Positions 23,121-33,139 of a stretch of 64,000 bases of DNA are shown here, piece by piece; position 1 is the stretch's first letter; every line of letters starts with the position of its first letter. This DNA comes from Moniliella sp. 'wahieum' (lineage: Eukaryota > Basidiomycota > Moniliellomycetes > Moniliellales > Moniliellaceae), in NCBI GenBank assembly GCA_003971905.1, contig RSEE01000092.1:204421-268420 (forward strand). Reading direction: 5' to 3'. The position numbers and the translations under genes are program-made. Under the pieces are notes generated by a model. That model worked only from the letters and a program-made list of their open reading frames with translations, made no database searches and was not told where the DNA came from.

Positions 23121-24818
23121 TCAAGGAACGTTCAAGACTTTTTCAGGGCAAGTGACCAAGGGGTCAAAGTTGAGGTAACCCAATCCGGAAGCCAAGTCCC
23201 ACCCTTGCGTGGCGGGGAGGACGCCGCATCCTGTGCCGCCTGTAGATCCGTGCGTGATATCGGTGACCAAGTCAGGGTGGTGGTACAACCTAGAATGGAG
23301 GAAGCCAAGACGAGACTTGTTCATGTGCTGGCGCTTGTTATTGGCCAAAGCAAGGATACTAGCTGCGACAGGGGCAGCGACCGACGTGCCTGCGATGGTA
23401 CGGTTGTACCCGACGACGTAGACGGGTACGTTGAGTCCGGCAGCTGCGATGTCAGGGAACGCGCGGCCAAAGGACGTGTTGGCGCGACTGTGAATGTCGG
23501 CGCGCGCTTGGTCTAGGTACGCACGCACAGCACGACGTTGGTACTTGGGACGAGCAAAGTGGGTGCTAAACCCCGCTCCGCTCTGGTACGATTTGGTCCC
23601 GTCCACCGCACGTACCGGGTCAAAGTTTTGCGTTCCGCCCACACTCAGCACGTACGGGCACCCGCCGGGTACGGCGCGGTCCATTTGGTCTTGCATCCGT
23701 GTTGGGTGCCGTGGGATCCGTCGACGCCCGCATCGCCCGAGGCAAATACCACGGTCGTTCCTAGTGCCGTCAACTTTTGCACGACCGAGCACAGTTCCTG
23801 CGCATGCGCTTTGGATACATCCGTTTCGTCCGTGCCGAACGAGACGCTGATCACACCGGGCAACTCGTTGCCATGGTAATTGTCCAACACGTAGCGCAGC
23901 GCCAAGGTAAACTCGGTGCTCATGTCCAGCGTCTGGGACCACCGTACTTGATCATACCCATATTGAGCGCGCAGCAATCCCAGCAATCACCTCAGCGTCG
24001 ACGTACCCTTCGCTGCCGTGGCCGGGGACGCCAGGTGCTTCAGCGCCCGCCTTGGACGCGTTGACTTTGAAGTGGAAATTGTCAATGTCATGAATCTTCG
24101 GACGGTACTGGTGCAGGTAGTGGTGCACATCCGCCTCGTCTGCCCCGGCACCGCCAAGGAGGAGAATCATCAGGTCGAGCGTGCCGTTAATCGGCTTGGG
24201 CTTCCAATGCCCGGCACCGTAAAAGTGGCGAAGACATTCGGGCGTGACCAGATCGTCGCGGCAGGTGTTGGGGTCCTCGTTGATCGCCTTGGTTTGGGCG
24301 GCAGTGATGACGTTGGCCGAGGCCGGGTCGGGGCGGGAGGCTGACGTGAGCGCACGGGAGGTCGAGTGGGCCGTGAAGGGATACACATCGGTGATCATGT
24401 GCTGCAGCTGGGAAGGGATGTGGAGCTGGTGCGGCTGCATGGTAGCCGAGTGCGGGCTGCGGCGGTGGATGGGCGTAGACCAGACGGACTGGGCTTGGTC
24501 GAGGGAGCTGAGGACAGTGAGGCGGTCGCCCATGTCGTTGAGTTGGATGTTGTTGGGGTGGACGCCCTTGGAGACGAGGAAGGCTTTGATCGCATCGACG
24601 TGGGCCGAGGGGCCGGCGACATAGCTCTTCAGTTCGTCGCGGCTGAGCCAGGGTGCGCCAGACTCGGACACGGCGAGCATGCGTGCCTCCAATGCGTCCG
24701 AGTCGGCGGGCGCAAGGCTGATGTGGTAGGTGATCTTGTCGCTGGATTGGGTGGAGGCGGAGGCGGAGGCGGCGGTGGCCAGGGCGGCCAGGGCCAGGGC
24801 CCAGAGGTTGGCGAGCAT
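23121..24818 (-). CDS. Secreted sedolisin (S53) tripeptidyl-peptidase-type protease
   Basis: S53 peptidases are acid serine-carboxyl proteases, secreted in fungi for nutrient acquisition. The start ATG 24818 opens a hydrophobic signal peptide (MLANLWALALAALATAAS). A prodomain follows (ARMLAVSESGAPWLSRDELK, VHPNNIQLNDMGDRLTV). The catalytic Glu and Asp fit E-x3-D in GSEGYVDAEVIAG. The oxyanion region is FASGDAGVDG and the nucleophile is the Ser of GTSVAAPVAA. The calcium site is represented by DITHGSTGG and GWDLASGLG near the C-terminus. The stop is at 23121-23123. About 565 codons is usual for the family. Frame changes occur near 23980 and 23690. Confidence 0.93.
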
Positions 24819-25355
24819 GGGGGGAGAGAAAGAAGGTGGGTGGGAGAGAAAGAAAGAAAGAAAGAGTGCAGGCCAGGACTGGCGACGTGAACACGGAGGG
24901 AAGTGAGTGATGCGAGGGGAGGGGGGGGGGGAGGGGAGGGGAGGGAGGGGAGTGCGAGGGAGAGAAGATGGAGGAGGTGGAGGAGGAGGTGGAGGTGGAG
25001 AAGCAGCAAAAGAAGAAGAGGGGTGGGATGGGAGAGGAAAGCCGCCAGCTTCCGCAGCAGACAGACGAGGTGGAGCGACGGCCCGCCAAGAAGCGTTGCT
25101 GAAAAGCTGGGCTGAAATTGAACCAGCCGACGGGTGAGCGAGGCATGGGCGATGTGTGATCCCTGCATCGTCGCTCGCCGCTGTGCATCGGCTCGTGTGC
25201 GCCACACAGGCGCCGTGCGGGGGCGAGCGAGCGTGCACGGGGAGGGTGCCCCGTGCGGGGAGGGTTGGTCCGTCCGACTGGCATGTTGAGTGCGGCGCGG
25301 CGGGCGCGGGGGCAGTGTGGTGGGAGCGACTGCCGATCTTGGGCAGGCTGCATGC

Positions 25356-25490
25356 ACATCACATGCCCCACGTGTGGGCCATCATACATCACATGTCACA
25401 CATCACATGTTACACGTGTGCTGCAGCAGCGACCACGTCACCGTCACCGCGTCACCGCGCTTGCCCAAATGGGCAGATGGGCCACGTGAT
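25356..25490. promoter_or_regulatory. ACATCACATG triplet with CACGTG boxes
   Basis: Three identical copies of ACATCACATG lie at 25356-25365, 25386-25395 and 25400-25409. They are interleaved with the palindrome CCCACGTGTGGG and an ACACGTGT site, and a further CCACGTGA lies near 25482. CACGTG is the core recognised by fungal bHLH factors. The cluster is 540-670 bases upstream of the S53 gene start. Its role is inferred. Confidence 0.4.
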
Positions 25491-25988
25491 TCGGTTGCAG
25501 ACCACCACCTCCTGCACATCTCCGCCCCACACCCTCCGCTCTTTCCCTATGTCCCTCTGTGTATATACACCCCCGTCAAAGCGCCTGCGCCCATCCAATG
25601 CGTGGGCGGCGGTGCGTGGCACGCATCCAGAACCGATATCGAACAAAGAAGCTGCATGGGGGGACCAGTGGAGAACGGGAGGAGAACGGGAGGAGAACAG
25701 GGAGGAGAAGGCCCAAGCAAGGATAGAAAGAGAGAGAGGTGGACAGGGGGGTAGGTACAGAGGCAAGAAGATGTGGAAGATGGAGAGGAGAGGAGAAAGA
25801 AAGGGTGAGACGAAGGAAGGAGGAGGGGGGAAGGAAGGAAGGAGGAAGGAAGGAAGATCAATCACGACCCAATCGCTCGCTCCCTCCCTCCCGCGCAGGG
25901 AGATATCGCATCAGGTGTGGTACTGGGCCAGCTCGCGCTCCAGTGCATCTGAGGCGGGGGGTATCAAAAAAGCACGGCGGCCAAGCCA

Positions 25989-26048
25989 ACCAGCAAACCA
26001 GCAAACCAGCAACCAGCAAACCAGCAAACCAGCAAACCAGCAACCAGC
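25989..26048. repeat. CCAGCAAA tandem repeat
   Basis: About seven copies of an 8-base CCAGCAAA unit, some shortened to CCAGCAA, run without interruption. Confidence 0.8.
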
Positions 26049-26386
26049 GGCAGAACCAAGCCATAAACAAGCACACAACCAACCAAAACAAACAAAGGCA
26101 GAGAGGCAGATAGGCCAAGAGGCAAAGAGGCGCAGCACAAGCCACACAGCCGGGGAGGGGCGCACAGATAAAAAAAAGTAAACTAGAGAGTCAGTCAGCT
26201 GTACCAAGAGAAAATCGAGCCAAGCGAGCCAAGTGGGACTCCCCCATCCCCTCCTCTCCTCCTCCCTTTTACCCCATTTAACCCCTTGGACCCCTGGACC
26301 CCTGGACCCCTTGGACCCCTTGTGACCCTTGTGACCCTGGACCCCAAAGTCAAAGTCCCAAGAACCAGTACCAGTACCAGTACGCC

Positions 26387-28981
26387 TCACGTGTGCCCTC
26401 CGGGGGCACAGATGAGAACCCCCCAGACAGACAAGAGAGCTCGACGGAACTTGGTCGGAGCCTGGCCAAACTCATGATCGCGTGTGCCTTCCCTGGGCCG
26501 CGGGGGCTGGGCAATCGGACGACCATTGACACCGCGCGGACCACGGTAGGGTTCCATTTGCTCTTGCTCGTACGCGTGTCCCGCGTGTCCCGAGCCGAGA
26601 GCGTAACTGGTGCGGTAGGCAAGCGGCGCAGTAGGGTCCAGCTCACCCTCCCGCCCTGGAACGCGAACAGGCACGGGAACGGGCACGGCAACAGGCCCAG
26701 GAGCGGTGATGGAGACGGGGACGGCAGCCGCGCCCGAACCGGAACTGGAACCAGCGTGATGGTGCGGGTCCAAGTCTGGCTGGGAAGGGTCCGGATCCAG
26801 GTCGAGAGCAAGGTCCTGGCTAGGCACCGACTGGACCTGAAAGTTGCCTGACCAAGCGCGCGACCGATGAGATTTCCCCCCCCCCGTACTGGATCGAGCC
26901 ATGGTACCTGCGCCGCCGCCGCTCGAGCGCAAGCTCCATACGGGATCGCTATCGGTTGTCCAGGTAGGTCGATGACCTGGCCGACGCAAGCGCGCCAGTT
27001 CGTCCGCCAGTTCCGCCGCTGGGTCCAGCGCAACAGGCTCCGACTCGTACCCCACCAGATCCGTTACTTGGTCCGCCCCGTCCGGTCCAGAGGGCCCAGA
27101 TATCATCTGCGTCCCACCTCCACCTTCACTCCGACTCAGGCCATTGGGCCCAGCAGTGGAAGGAGCAGTGACGGGGGTGCAGAGGTCCGGTGGCCGCGGG
27201 CGGAGAAGAGGTGGGCCAGCATCAAGAGGCCGTTGAAGCATTTCATGAGCCGTGGCAAACGAAGCTGAAGGTGCTTGAGGCGAGCCAACAGGCGCACGAT
27301 CGGTCCACCGTCTTGCGCCTAGCCACAAACCACGCACGAGCCACGCACAGAGCACAGCAAGCGGAAAAGCGAAGCACGGGTCAACACGTCATGGCGAGGC
27401 TGGGGTCTCTCTCTCTCTCTTTCTCCTCTCTCTTTCTCGGGGGTCGGGAAAGGGCAAGGGGGGGAAAGGGGGGGGGGGGAAGAAAAGGGCAGGATAAGCG
27501 TGTCACGCCGGCGGGCGCGGCAGGGCAAGTCCGCGCAGCCCAGGGGCAACAGCAAAAATAGGGGGAGGGAGGAGGTTCGGAACAAGAAGGTGAAGACGTA
27601 CCGCTAGGATTTTCAGTCACTTGGGCTTCCGGCACCGTCGCGGCCGGGGCATAGGCGTCCGAGCTGCTAAACACTTGGTCCCGGCTTGGCACGGGCAAAC
27701 TAACCGGGCGGAAGCGGAAGAGAACATGCGTTCGCAGCCAAGTCAGTTGACATGCCTCACCCACACACACACACACACACACAACGGACAGCTGTCCGAC
27801 AAAGAGAAACTGCAAGAAACATCAACCACACACGTACCTTTCTTGGCGACGGGGCTGTTGCGCAGCACGAGAATGGTACCGCACCTCGGCACGGAACGAG
27901 CGTACTTCGGCCAAAATCAAGTTGCGCATGCCCGCCACATCGTTGACATTCTCAAATCCAAAGTCAAACTTGGCAGGGCAAGCAGGTTCGTCGGCGGGAT
28001 CGTGCCAGGCGGCGAGGTAAGGGTGTCGCAGTGCCTCTTCGCAGCTGATGCGCTTGGCCGGATCAAACGCCATGAGCTTGTCCAGCAAGTCGAGGGCGTC
28101 GGGGTTGGCGTTGGGGTATTTGACCGACCAGGGTACCTTGGGTTTGAACGGCAGGGAACGAACATAGTCTTGCGCCCGGTCGGAACCGATGCGGGACAAG
28201 GTGGCCTCCTCGGGGGTGCCCAAGACATCGAGGATCAAGTTGAGCTGGTCGACATAGTCGCGGCCCTTGAAGATAGGCCGGCCGCCGAGGAGTTCGGCGA
28301 GGATGCAGCCCACGCTCCAGAGGTCAATGGCGGTGCTGTAGTTTTGGAAGGAAAGCATAATCTCGGGGGCGCGGTACCAGCGCGTAGCCACATATTCGGT
28401 CATAAACCCGCCGCCCTGCATGCCGGCGTCGTCGGAAAAGCCACGGGCCAAGCCAAAGTCGCAGATCTTGAGGCCACAGTCGGCATTGACGAGGAGGTTG
28501 TTGGGCTTGAGGTCGCGGTGGAGGACGGAGGCCGAGTGGATATACTTGAGGCCGCAGAGGGTCTGGTAGATGAAGTTCTGGTAGTGGGCGTCGGTGAGGG
28601 GCTGGCCGGAGCGGATGATGGCGTGGAGATCGGCCTCCATGAGTTCCTCGTAGAGGTAGACCTCGTTGAAGGAGGTGGGGTCGATGATGTCCATGTCGTA
28701 GAGACAGGTGATTGGGGTGGCCGCGGAAGTGGCGCAGGAGCTTGATCTCGCGGAGGGCGCGCTTGGTGAGGATGCGCTTGTGGAAGATGTTGGTGACCTT
28801 CTTGACGGCGACGCCCTCGCCGGTGCGCTGGTGCATGGCGCTGGCGACGCAGCCGTAGGCGCCCTGGCCGAGCTCGCGGGTCATGACGTAGGCATTGTCG
28901 AGGAGGAAGGTCTGGCCGAGGACGGTGTAGGCGGTGCGAGCCGGCGCGGCGGCGGCGGTGGGCAGCGAGTAGGCCGTCCAT
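26387..28981 (-). CDS. SLT2: MAP kinase of the cell-wall-integrity type (Slt2/Mpk1)
   Basis: This kinase ends the Pkc1-MAPK cascade that controls cell wall repair. Visible motifs: glycine loop [14 protein letters not shown] Lys in AVKKV, catalytic loop [11 protein letters not shown] and the TEY activation site ([14 protein letters not shown]). The lineage-specific [15 protein letters not shown] block closes the kinase domain. Two introns follow the kinase domain: 27700-27837 (phase 2, containing a CA/TG repeat) and 27319-27601 (phase 1). Both splice cleanly, giving an exon with [14 protein letters not shown] and then a long Pro/Asp-rich tail with repeated Val-Pro pairs, stopping at 26387-26389. 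The start is ATG 28981, one indel away from the kinase frame. Another frame change lies near 28700. The gene is head-to-head with COX13. Confidence 0.93.
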
Positions 28982-29415
28982 GGGGGTGGTGGTGGGTTAG
29001 GGGGGGGGGCAGCCAGGGGGCGCACCGGCCGTTATGTAGCGGGCTGCCCGCAGCGGCCACCACCGGCCACGGCGAGCACTGCCCCCGCGCCAAAGGCGTG
29101 CGCGCTTACCTCAGCCGTCGGACTTCCGGCGCTGTGGTGGAGCAGCGCATTGCAGCGCACAGCCGCCGCGCCCCGCCTGGCTGCGGCCGGCCAGCGCAGT
29201 TCCGCCCCTGCTTCCGCCCCGCTGCCCGTTTCAAAAGCGCGCTGGGCATCGTTTACTAATCGAACCCTACTGCTCGTGCGCGCGGCGGGCGCCAGTGTGC
29301 GTGCGTGCGGCCTCACGCCTGAGGGTTAGCCTGAGCACCTTGACCGCGCCCGGAAAAGTAGCCCGCCCGACATTTGCTTGCTTGCTTGGCCTCGACCGCT
29401 CCCGCCACCACCGCC
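28982..29415. promoter_or_regulatory. Shared promoter of MAP kinase and COX13 with telobox-like motifs
   Basis: About 430 bases separate the two divergent starts. The region contains AACCCTACTGCTC at 29263-29275, AGGGTTA at 29332-29338 and GGGTTAGGG at about 28993-29001. These are forward and reverse variants of a telomere-repeat-like AACCCTA motif. No TATA box is evident. Confidence 0.35.
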
Positions 29416-29962
29416 ATGCTCCGCTTGCTGCCACCCGCACCGTCGCCCGCACCGCCACACGCGGCGTCCGCTTCGCCCACTCGGCCCCCATCAAGGAGTT
29501 CCCCCCCGCGCGCCCATCCCGCAGGAGTACTTTGGCTTTGTCCCGCCCGACGGCCAAGGCCGCCGCCCTTCAACAAGCACCAGGAGCAGTACGTCGGCCA
29601 CGCTGCCCACTCGGGCAAGCTGGGCCAAGATCACCTTCTTTGTCGCTGTCCCTGCCGTCACCTCGGCCTCTTCTACTTTGGTGGCAAGGAGTTGGACCAC
29701 GCCAAGCACCACGAACACGTCCTGGCTGAGAACGACGGCGAGCTGCCCCCGCGGCCCAAGTACGAACATCTTAACCACAAAGTCCACGATTTCCCCTGGG
29801 GGCCCAGAGTTTGTTCTTCAACCCCAAGTACGTTCCTTCTCCCTTTTCCTTTCTTCGCTCTGTTCTCTGTTGTCTGTTCTCTTCTCAGTGCGTGTCCACT
29901 GACCCCACCTTCCCTGCGTGTTCCCGCTGCGATCTTAGGTACAACTACCCGCTGAGGAATAA
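29416..29962 (+). CDS. COX13: Cytochrome c oxidase subunit 6A (Cox13)
   Basis: This is a small nuclear-encoded inner-membrane subunit of complex IV. The ATG at 29416 begins MLRL; after one indel the frame continues AATRTVARTATRGVRFAHS, an arginine-rich mitochondrial presequence. The conserved part is KHQEQYVGHAAHSGK-LWAKITFFVAVPAV-LGLFYFGGKE (single membrane helix), then YEHLNHKVHDFPWG and SLFFNPKYNYPL. FPWG and LFxNP are family landmarks. An intron at 29828-29938 (GTACGT donor, TAG acceptor) splits the Lys codon of NPKY. The likely stop is TAA 29960-29962, read after one further indel. Frame changes occur near 29430, 29500 and 29660. Confidence 0.9.
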
Positions 29963-30865
29963 GTGCATCGTGCTGTGTGGCTCGGGCGTTGCTTGTGTTG
30001 TTGCTGGAGGAAAGGAGCAATCGAACAGGCAAAGTGGATTATATTTTGGCTGGGGGGGGGGGAGGGGGCGGACATGCGTAGCGACATGCGTAGCGACATG
30101 CGTAGTAGATGCCCCACGAGACGGATCCCAGTTGTGGGTGGTAACGGCGAGAGAGACGAAGAGAGCTATGGAGGACGGACCATGTATTACAGGTGTACGT
30201 GCTAACCTCGCCATCGCCATCGCTGCTGTTGGGATTCCGATTGGCACTGCGATGGTCTGTTGTCTATTTTCCATTGTCAACACGGGCGGTCATGAAAAAT
30301 TAATGTTGCTTCGGTCAACCATGAAATCAGCCAAAAATAAATTACTAACCTCCCGATGGAGAGGTTTGGCCAAACAACTTTGGCCACCTGAGGCCTGAGC
30401 TAAGGGCTTTGGCCACATACAGTCAAGCGCTTAGCCCAAATGGGCCCAAACGTTTAGCTGTTGATTAGATGCGTGCTTAGGTTCTCTAACTGGCTGGCTG
30501 GTTGGGGCAGGCATCGATGCAGAACTAGAGATATTTATACCACCAGGGCAGTTACTGTTGTAGGTATAGAATGCATTCGAAGATCGCTGGGAAGCGATTA
30601 TACGGCAACCAACACAGTTACAGTTAGGTGCGACGTAGGACGGAAGCATCAAACGTAGCAGCAGTGGCAGGATAGTGTTAGGGGAGCGCGCACTAGGGAG
30701 AAGCTGGCCAAGTCAGCAGCAGCACACAGAGGGCTAGCGAGAGACACAGAAGATGTGCGACAGACTCACGGGTCAGGCGATCAAGTCAGCCAGTAGCGAG
30801 GACAAGCGGGATGAAGTCGGAATGTACACGTGTAGGGCGGACGAGGTCAGGAACAGTCGGTATAT

Positions 30866-31560
30866 GACAGATGGGACGTACGACGGCGCGAAACACTCAG
30901 ATGAGTCGAGGCCAACAAGGCGAGACGACTCAACCGTGGGATTTCGTGCATGCAGCAGCTGGGCAGACAGTATCAATGACAGGACAACTCCAAGGGCGAA
31001 GTACGGGAACGTACGATGGCAAGGCAGACCAGCCAAGCGAGAGGACCACAGGCGACGCAAACGATGTGAGCAAGACACCCAAAGTGAGCAGACGGACAAG
31101 GGTGGGTCGAAGGCGAACGAGACGGCGCATGCACAAAACGCATGTGACCCACAAGATCAGCAGAAGTGAAGGGAATGCTGAGGAAGCGGGTACGTACAAT
31201 GACGCTGCGGACCAGATAAAACGAGGACAAGATGGCTCGCGAGGGGGAGTCTGTATAGGCAGGCAGCAGGGCCAGGTCAGCAACGACGCGCAGTTGTGCA
31301 AGAGGAATGAGCACGTACGGCAGAAGCAATTCACGGACTGTGAGAGGGGGACGGGGCGAGGGGCAGAGAGGGCATCCAACGCGATACAGACGAGGCGAGG
31401 AGGACAGAGTGGGACGGGAGAGGGAATGCAGACGTACGGCAGCAAAGAAGACCAGCCGAGCAGAACCGAGCAATGGGGGGCGGGACGATGAAGGAGGACA
31501 GTAAGCAGTGCAGGCAGCAACGATGGTGATGATGGGGGCCAGGGGAAGAAGGTGGTGCGG
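30866..31560 (+). repeat. Degenerate ~120-base tandem array headed by ACGTACG
   Basis: Units start with an ACGTACG-like core near 30871, 31008, 31191, 31312 and 31431, spaced about 118 to 183 bases apart. Several share flanking text: GATGGCAAGGCAGACCAGCC in the second and CGGCAGCAAAGAAGACCAGC in the fifth. The units are diverged and purine-rich on the plus strand. Confidence 0.45.
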
Positions 31561-31832
31561 TTACACCATGGCGCAGAGCACTCTGCGATGTGCTGGCTGC
31601 AGAGATGGGATACCAGTTGCGACTGGCGCGAAGAGAGGGGCGGTGGTGAGGGGAGAGGATGCAACCACAAAGGAGCAGGAAGTAATGAGGCCGGGTGCGG
31701 CGCAGCCAATCTGGGCGCACAGACCAATCTGGGCCACACCAGGGGCCTACGGAAGCTATATATGTCCTACGCCGCAAGACTAGCGGCACTGCAGCAGTGT
31801 TCGAGAGACCAATTTTGAAGTCTCTCTCTGAG

Positions 31833-32455
31833 GGAAGCACCAGAGGGCAGGGCAGCAGAACGGCTAGACGCAGGCACCAGGGGGCAGACTGGCTCGACTG
31901 TACAAAATGTAACTACGCGTAAGCGCAAGGGACCAAGTGTCTCTCTGAGGGAAGTGTTGAGTATCGGACCACATCATCTGGATTTGAGACTCAACAGTTT
32001 GGTTAGGCACTGGTTTGGTTTGTCCTGCTTTGTGGGCTAATCGACTTGGTGGTCTGAGCTACAAGGTTGTCTTGGCTCGAGTTATCTTTTCTTTCTTTTC
32101 CCTACTTGGCGTATAAGTAGGACGACCCCTCGCGGGTATACAATGCTATTCTTTACCACACCCACTCCCTTTGGCTTGCCTGATAGACTCCGCTACTCTA
32201 CAGGAAGCACCAGAGGGCAAGGAAAATCGGCTAGACGCAGGCACCCGAGAACAGGCTGGCCCGGCTGTACATCGACGAACGAAGCGTGAGAGCACCAGAG
32301 ACTCTCCGTGGGAAACACCAGAGCGCAGCGCAGCTCGGCTCTACAATGACTAACGGAGCGTGAGCACAAAAGAGACTCTCTCAGTGGGAAGCCAGAGAGC
32401 TCGGAAGTACAGTGACTACCTAAGCGTGAGCACAAGAGACTCTGGTAAACAGGCA
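31833..32455 (+). repeat. Imperfect direct repeats split by an LTR insertion
   Basis: At least four diverged units start with GGAAGC(A)CCAGAG and end with a CTCTC-rich stretch: 31833-31949, 32203-about 32310, about 32311-32383 and about 32384-32443. Shared inner blocks are CGGCTAGACGCAGGCACC and GCGTGAGCACAAGAGACTC. The solo LTR interrupts the array precisely at the GGAAG that begins a unit. Confidence 0.6.
31955..32202 (+). mobile_element. Solo LTR of a retrotransposon, 248 bases, with 5-base target duplication
   Basis: The element begins TGTTGAGTA and ends TACTCTACA, an inverted terminal pair matching at 8 of 9 positions with the TG...CA ends typical of LTRs. It is flanked by identical GGAAG at 31950-31954 and 32203-32207, the 5-base duplication left by integration. 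A TATA-like TATAAGTAG lies at 32112-32120, as expected of an LTR promoter. No gag or pol remains next to it, so it is the product of recombination between two LTRs or an isolated relic. Confidence 0.82.
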
Positions 32456-33139
32456 GGCAGGCGAGTAGGCGAACCAAATGGAGAGAGAATCGGATTGAGG
32501 TTCGTTCATCGAAAGAAAGGGCATGGAAAAAGCGTGAGGGAGAGAGAGAGAGAGAGAGAGATCTCAACAACCAAGGAGTCTACCAGAACAATCTCATCTC
32601 TGCTGTGGTTGCCTCTTGGCCCTGTGCTTCTTCCATATCCCTGGTGTGGAAAGAGGAAAGCCGCTAGAAGCTTTAATTATTGCCGACCAAAAAGACTTCG
32701 CCCGAGCTCGTACCCGGGAGGCCCGATGGAACGAGATTGTTCCTGTCAAAGAGGGTTGAAACTCGTACCTCAGTGGCATGCTTTCCTAGCCATCTACAAT
32801 ATCTATGCTTCGGGCATCGCAGATCCCACCTCGAAATGCTGACCTCCTGCAAGTGTCGTGATGCTCAACGTTCGACTTCCGACACTTAAATTACCTAGCT
32901 GAACACAAAGGCGAAAATGGGCGGGTACTGGGTTCGTCGATGGCAAAGCGACGATTCCGAGATGGACTTTGCTTCTATACCAACTTGCAACTTGCACCGT
33001 AATTTGGATCGTCTTATCCAAGTCAGTCTTCCACCCCATGCCCACCAGTTATTCTGTTCGGAGCCAGGCTACGCCCACGTTGCTGGTTTGATCCAGAGAG
33101 GACCAAAATCAAAGTCGGTGGCAAAAGGGAACCCTTCCG

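Larger units (their letters stand above)
24819..26386. other. Intergenic, purine-rich and repeat-rich
   Basis: This is the upstream region of the S53 gene and the downstream region of the MAP kinase gene. It contains G/A-rich tracts at about 24900-25020 (GGAGGT repeats) and 25670-25860 (GGAGGAGAACG, then AAGGAAGG). It also has CCAGCAAA repeats at 25989-26048 and CCCCTTGGA/CCCCTGGA repeats at about 26275-26345. An E-box cluster is listed separately. No gene was found. Confidence 0.5.
29963..33139. other. Gene-poor block with degenerate repeats and a solo LTR
   Basis: No conserved protein was recognised over about 3.2 kb. The block holds three copies of GACATGCGTAGC (30071-30105), a degenerate array of about 120-base units (30866-31560), imperfect units beginning GGAAGCACCAGAG (31833-32455), a solo LTR (31955-32202) and a GA microsatellite at about 32538-32561. 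Open frames in it are Arg/Ser/Asp-rich without family motifs. Confidence 0.6.

Noticed and set aside
24366-24890. Plus-strand open frame opposite the S53 peptidase
   Set aside because: It is antisense to the conserved prodomain and signal-peptide coding sequence, and is explained as a shadow of a GC-rich gene.
27621-28745. 374-codon plus-strand open frame
   Set aside because: It is antisense to the MAP kinase catalytic domain, whose motifs are unambiguous. The long open frame is a codon-bias shadow.
30753-31491. Overlapping plus-strand open frames in the degenerate array as a transposon ORF
   Set aside because: They are Arg/Asp/Ser-rich with no reverse transcriptase, integrase, protease or transposase motif. 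The open frames arise from the purine-rich repeat composition.
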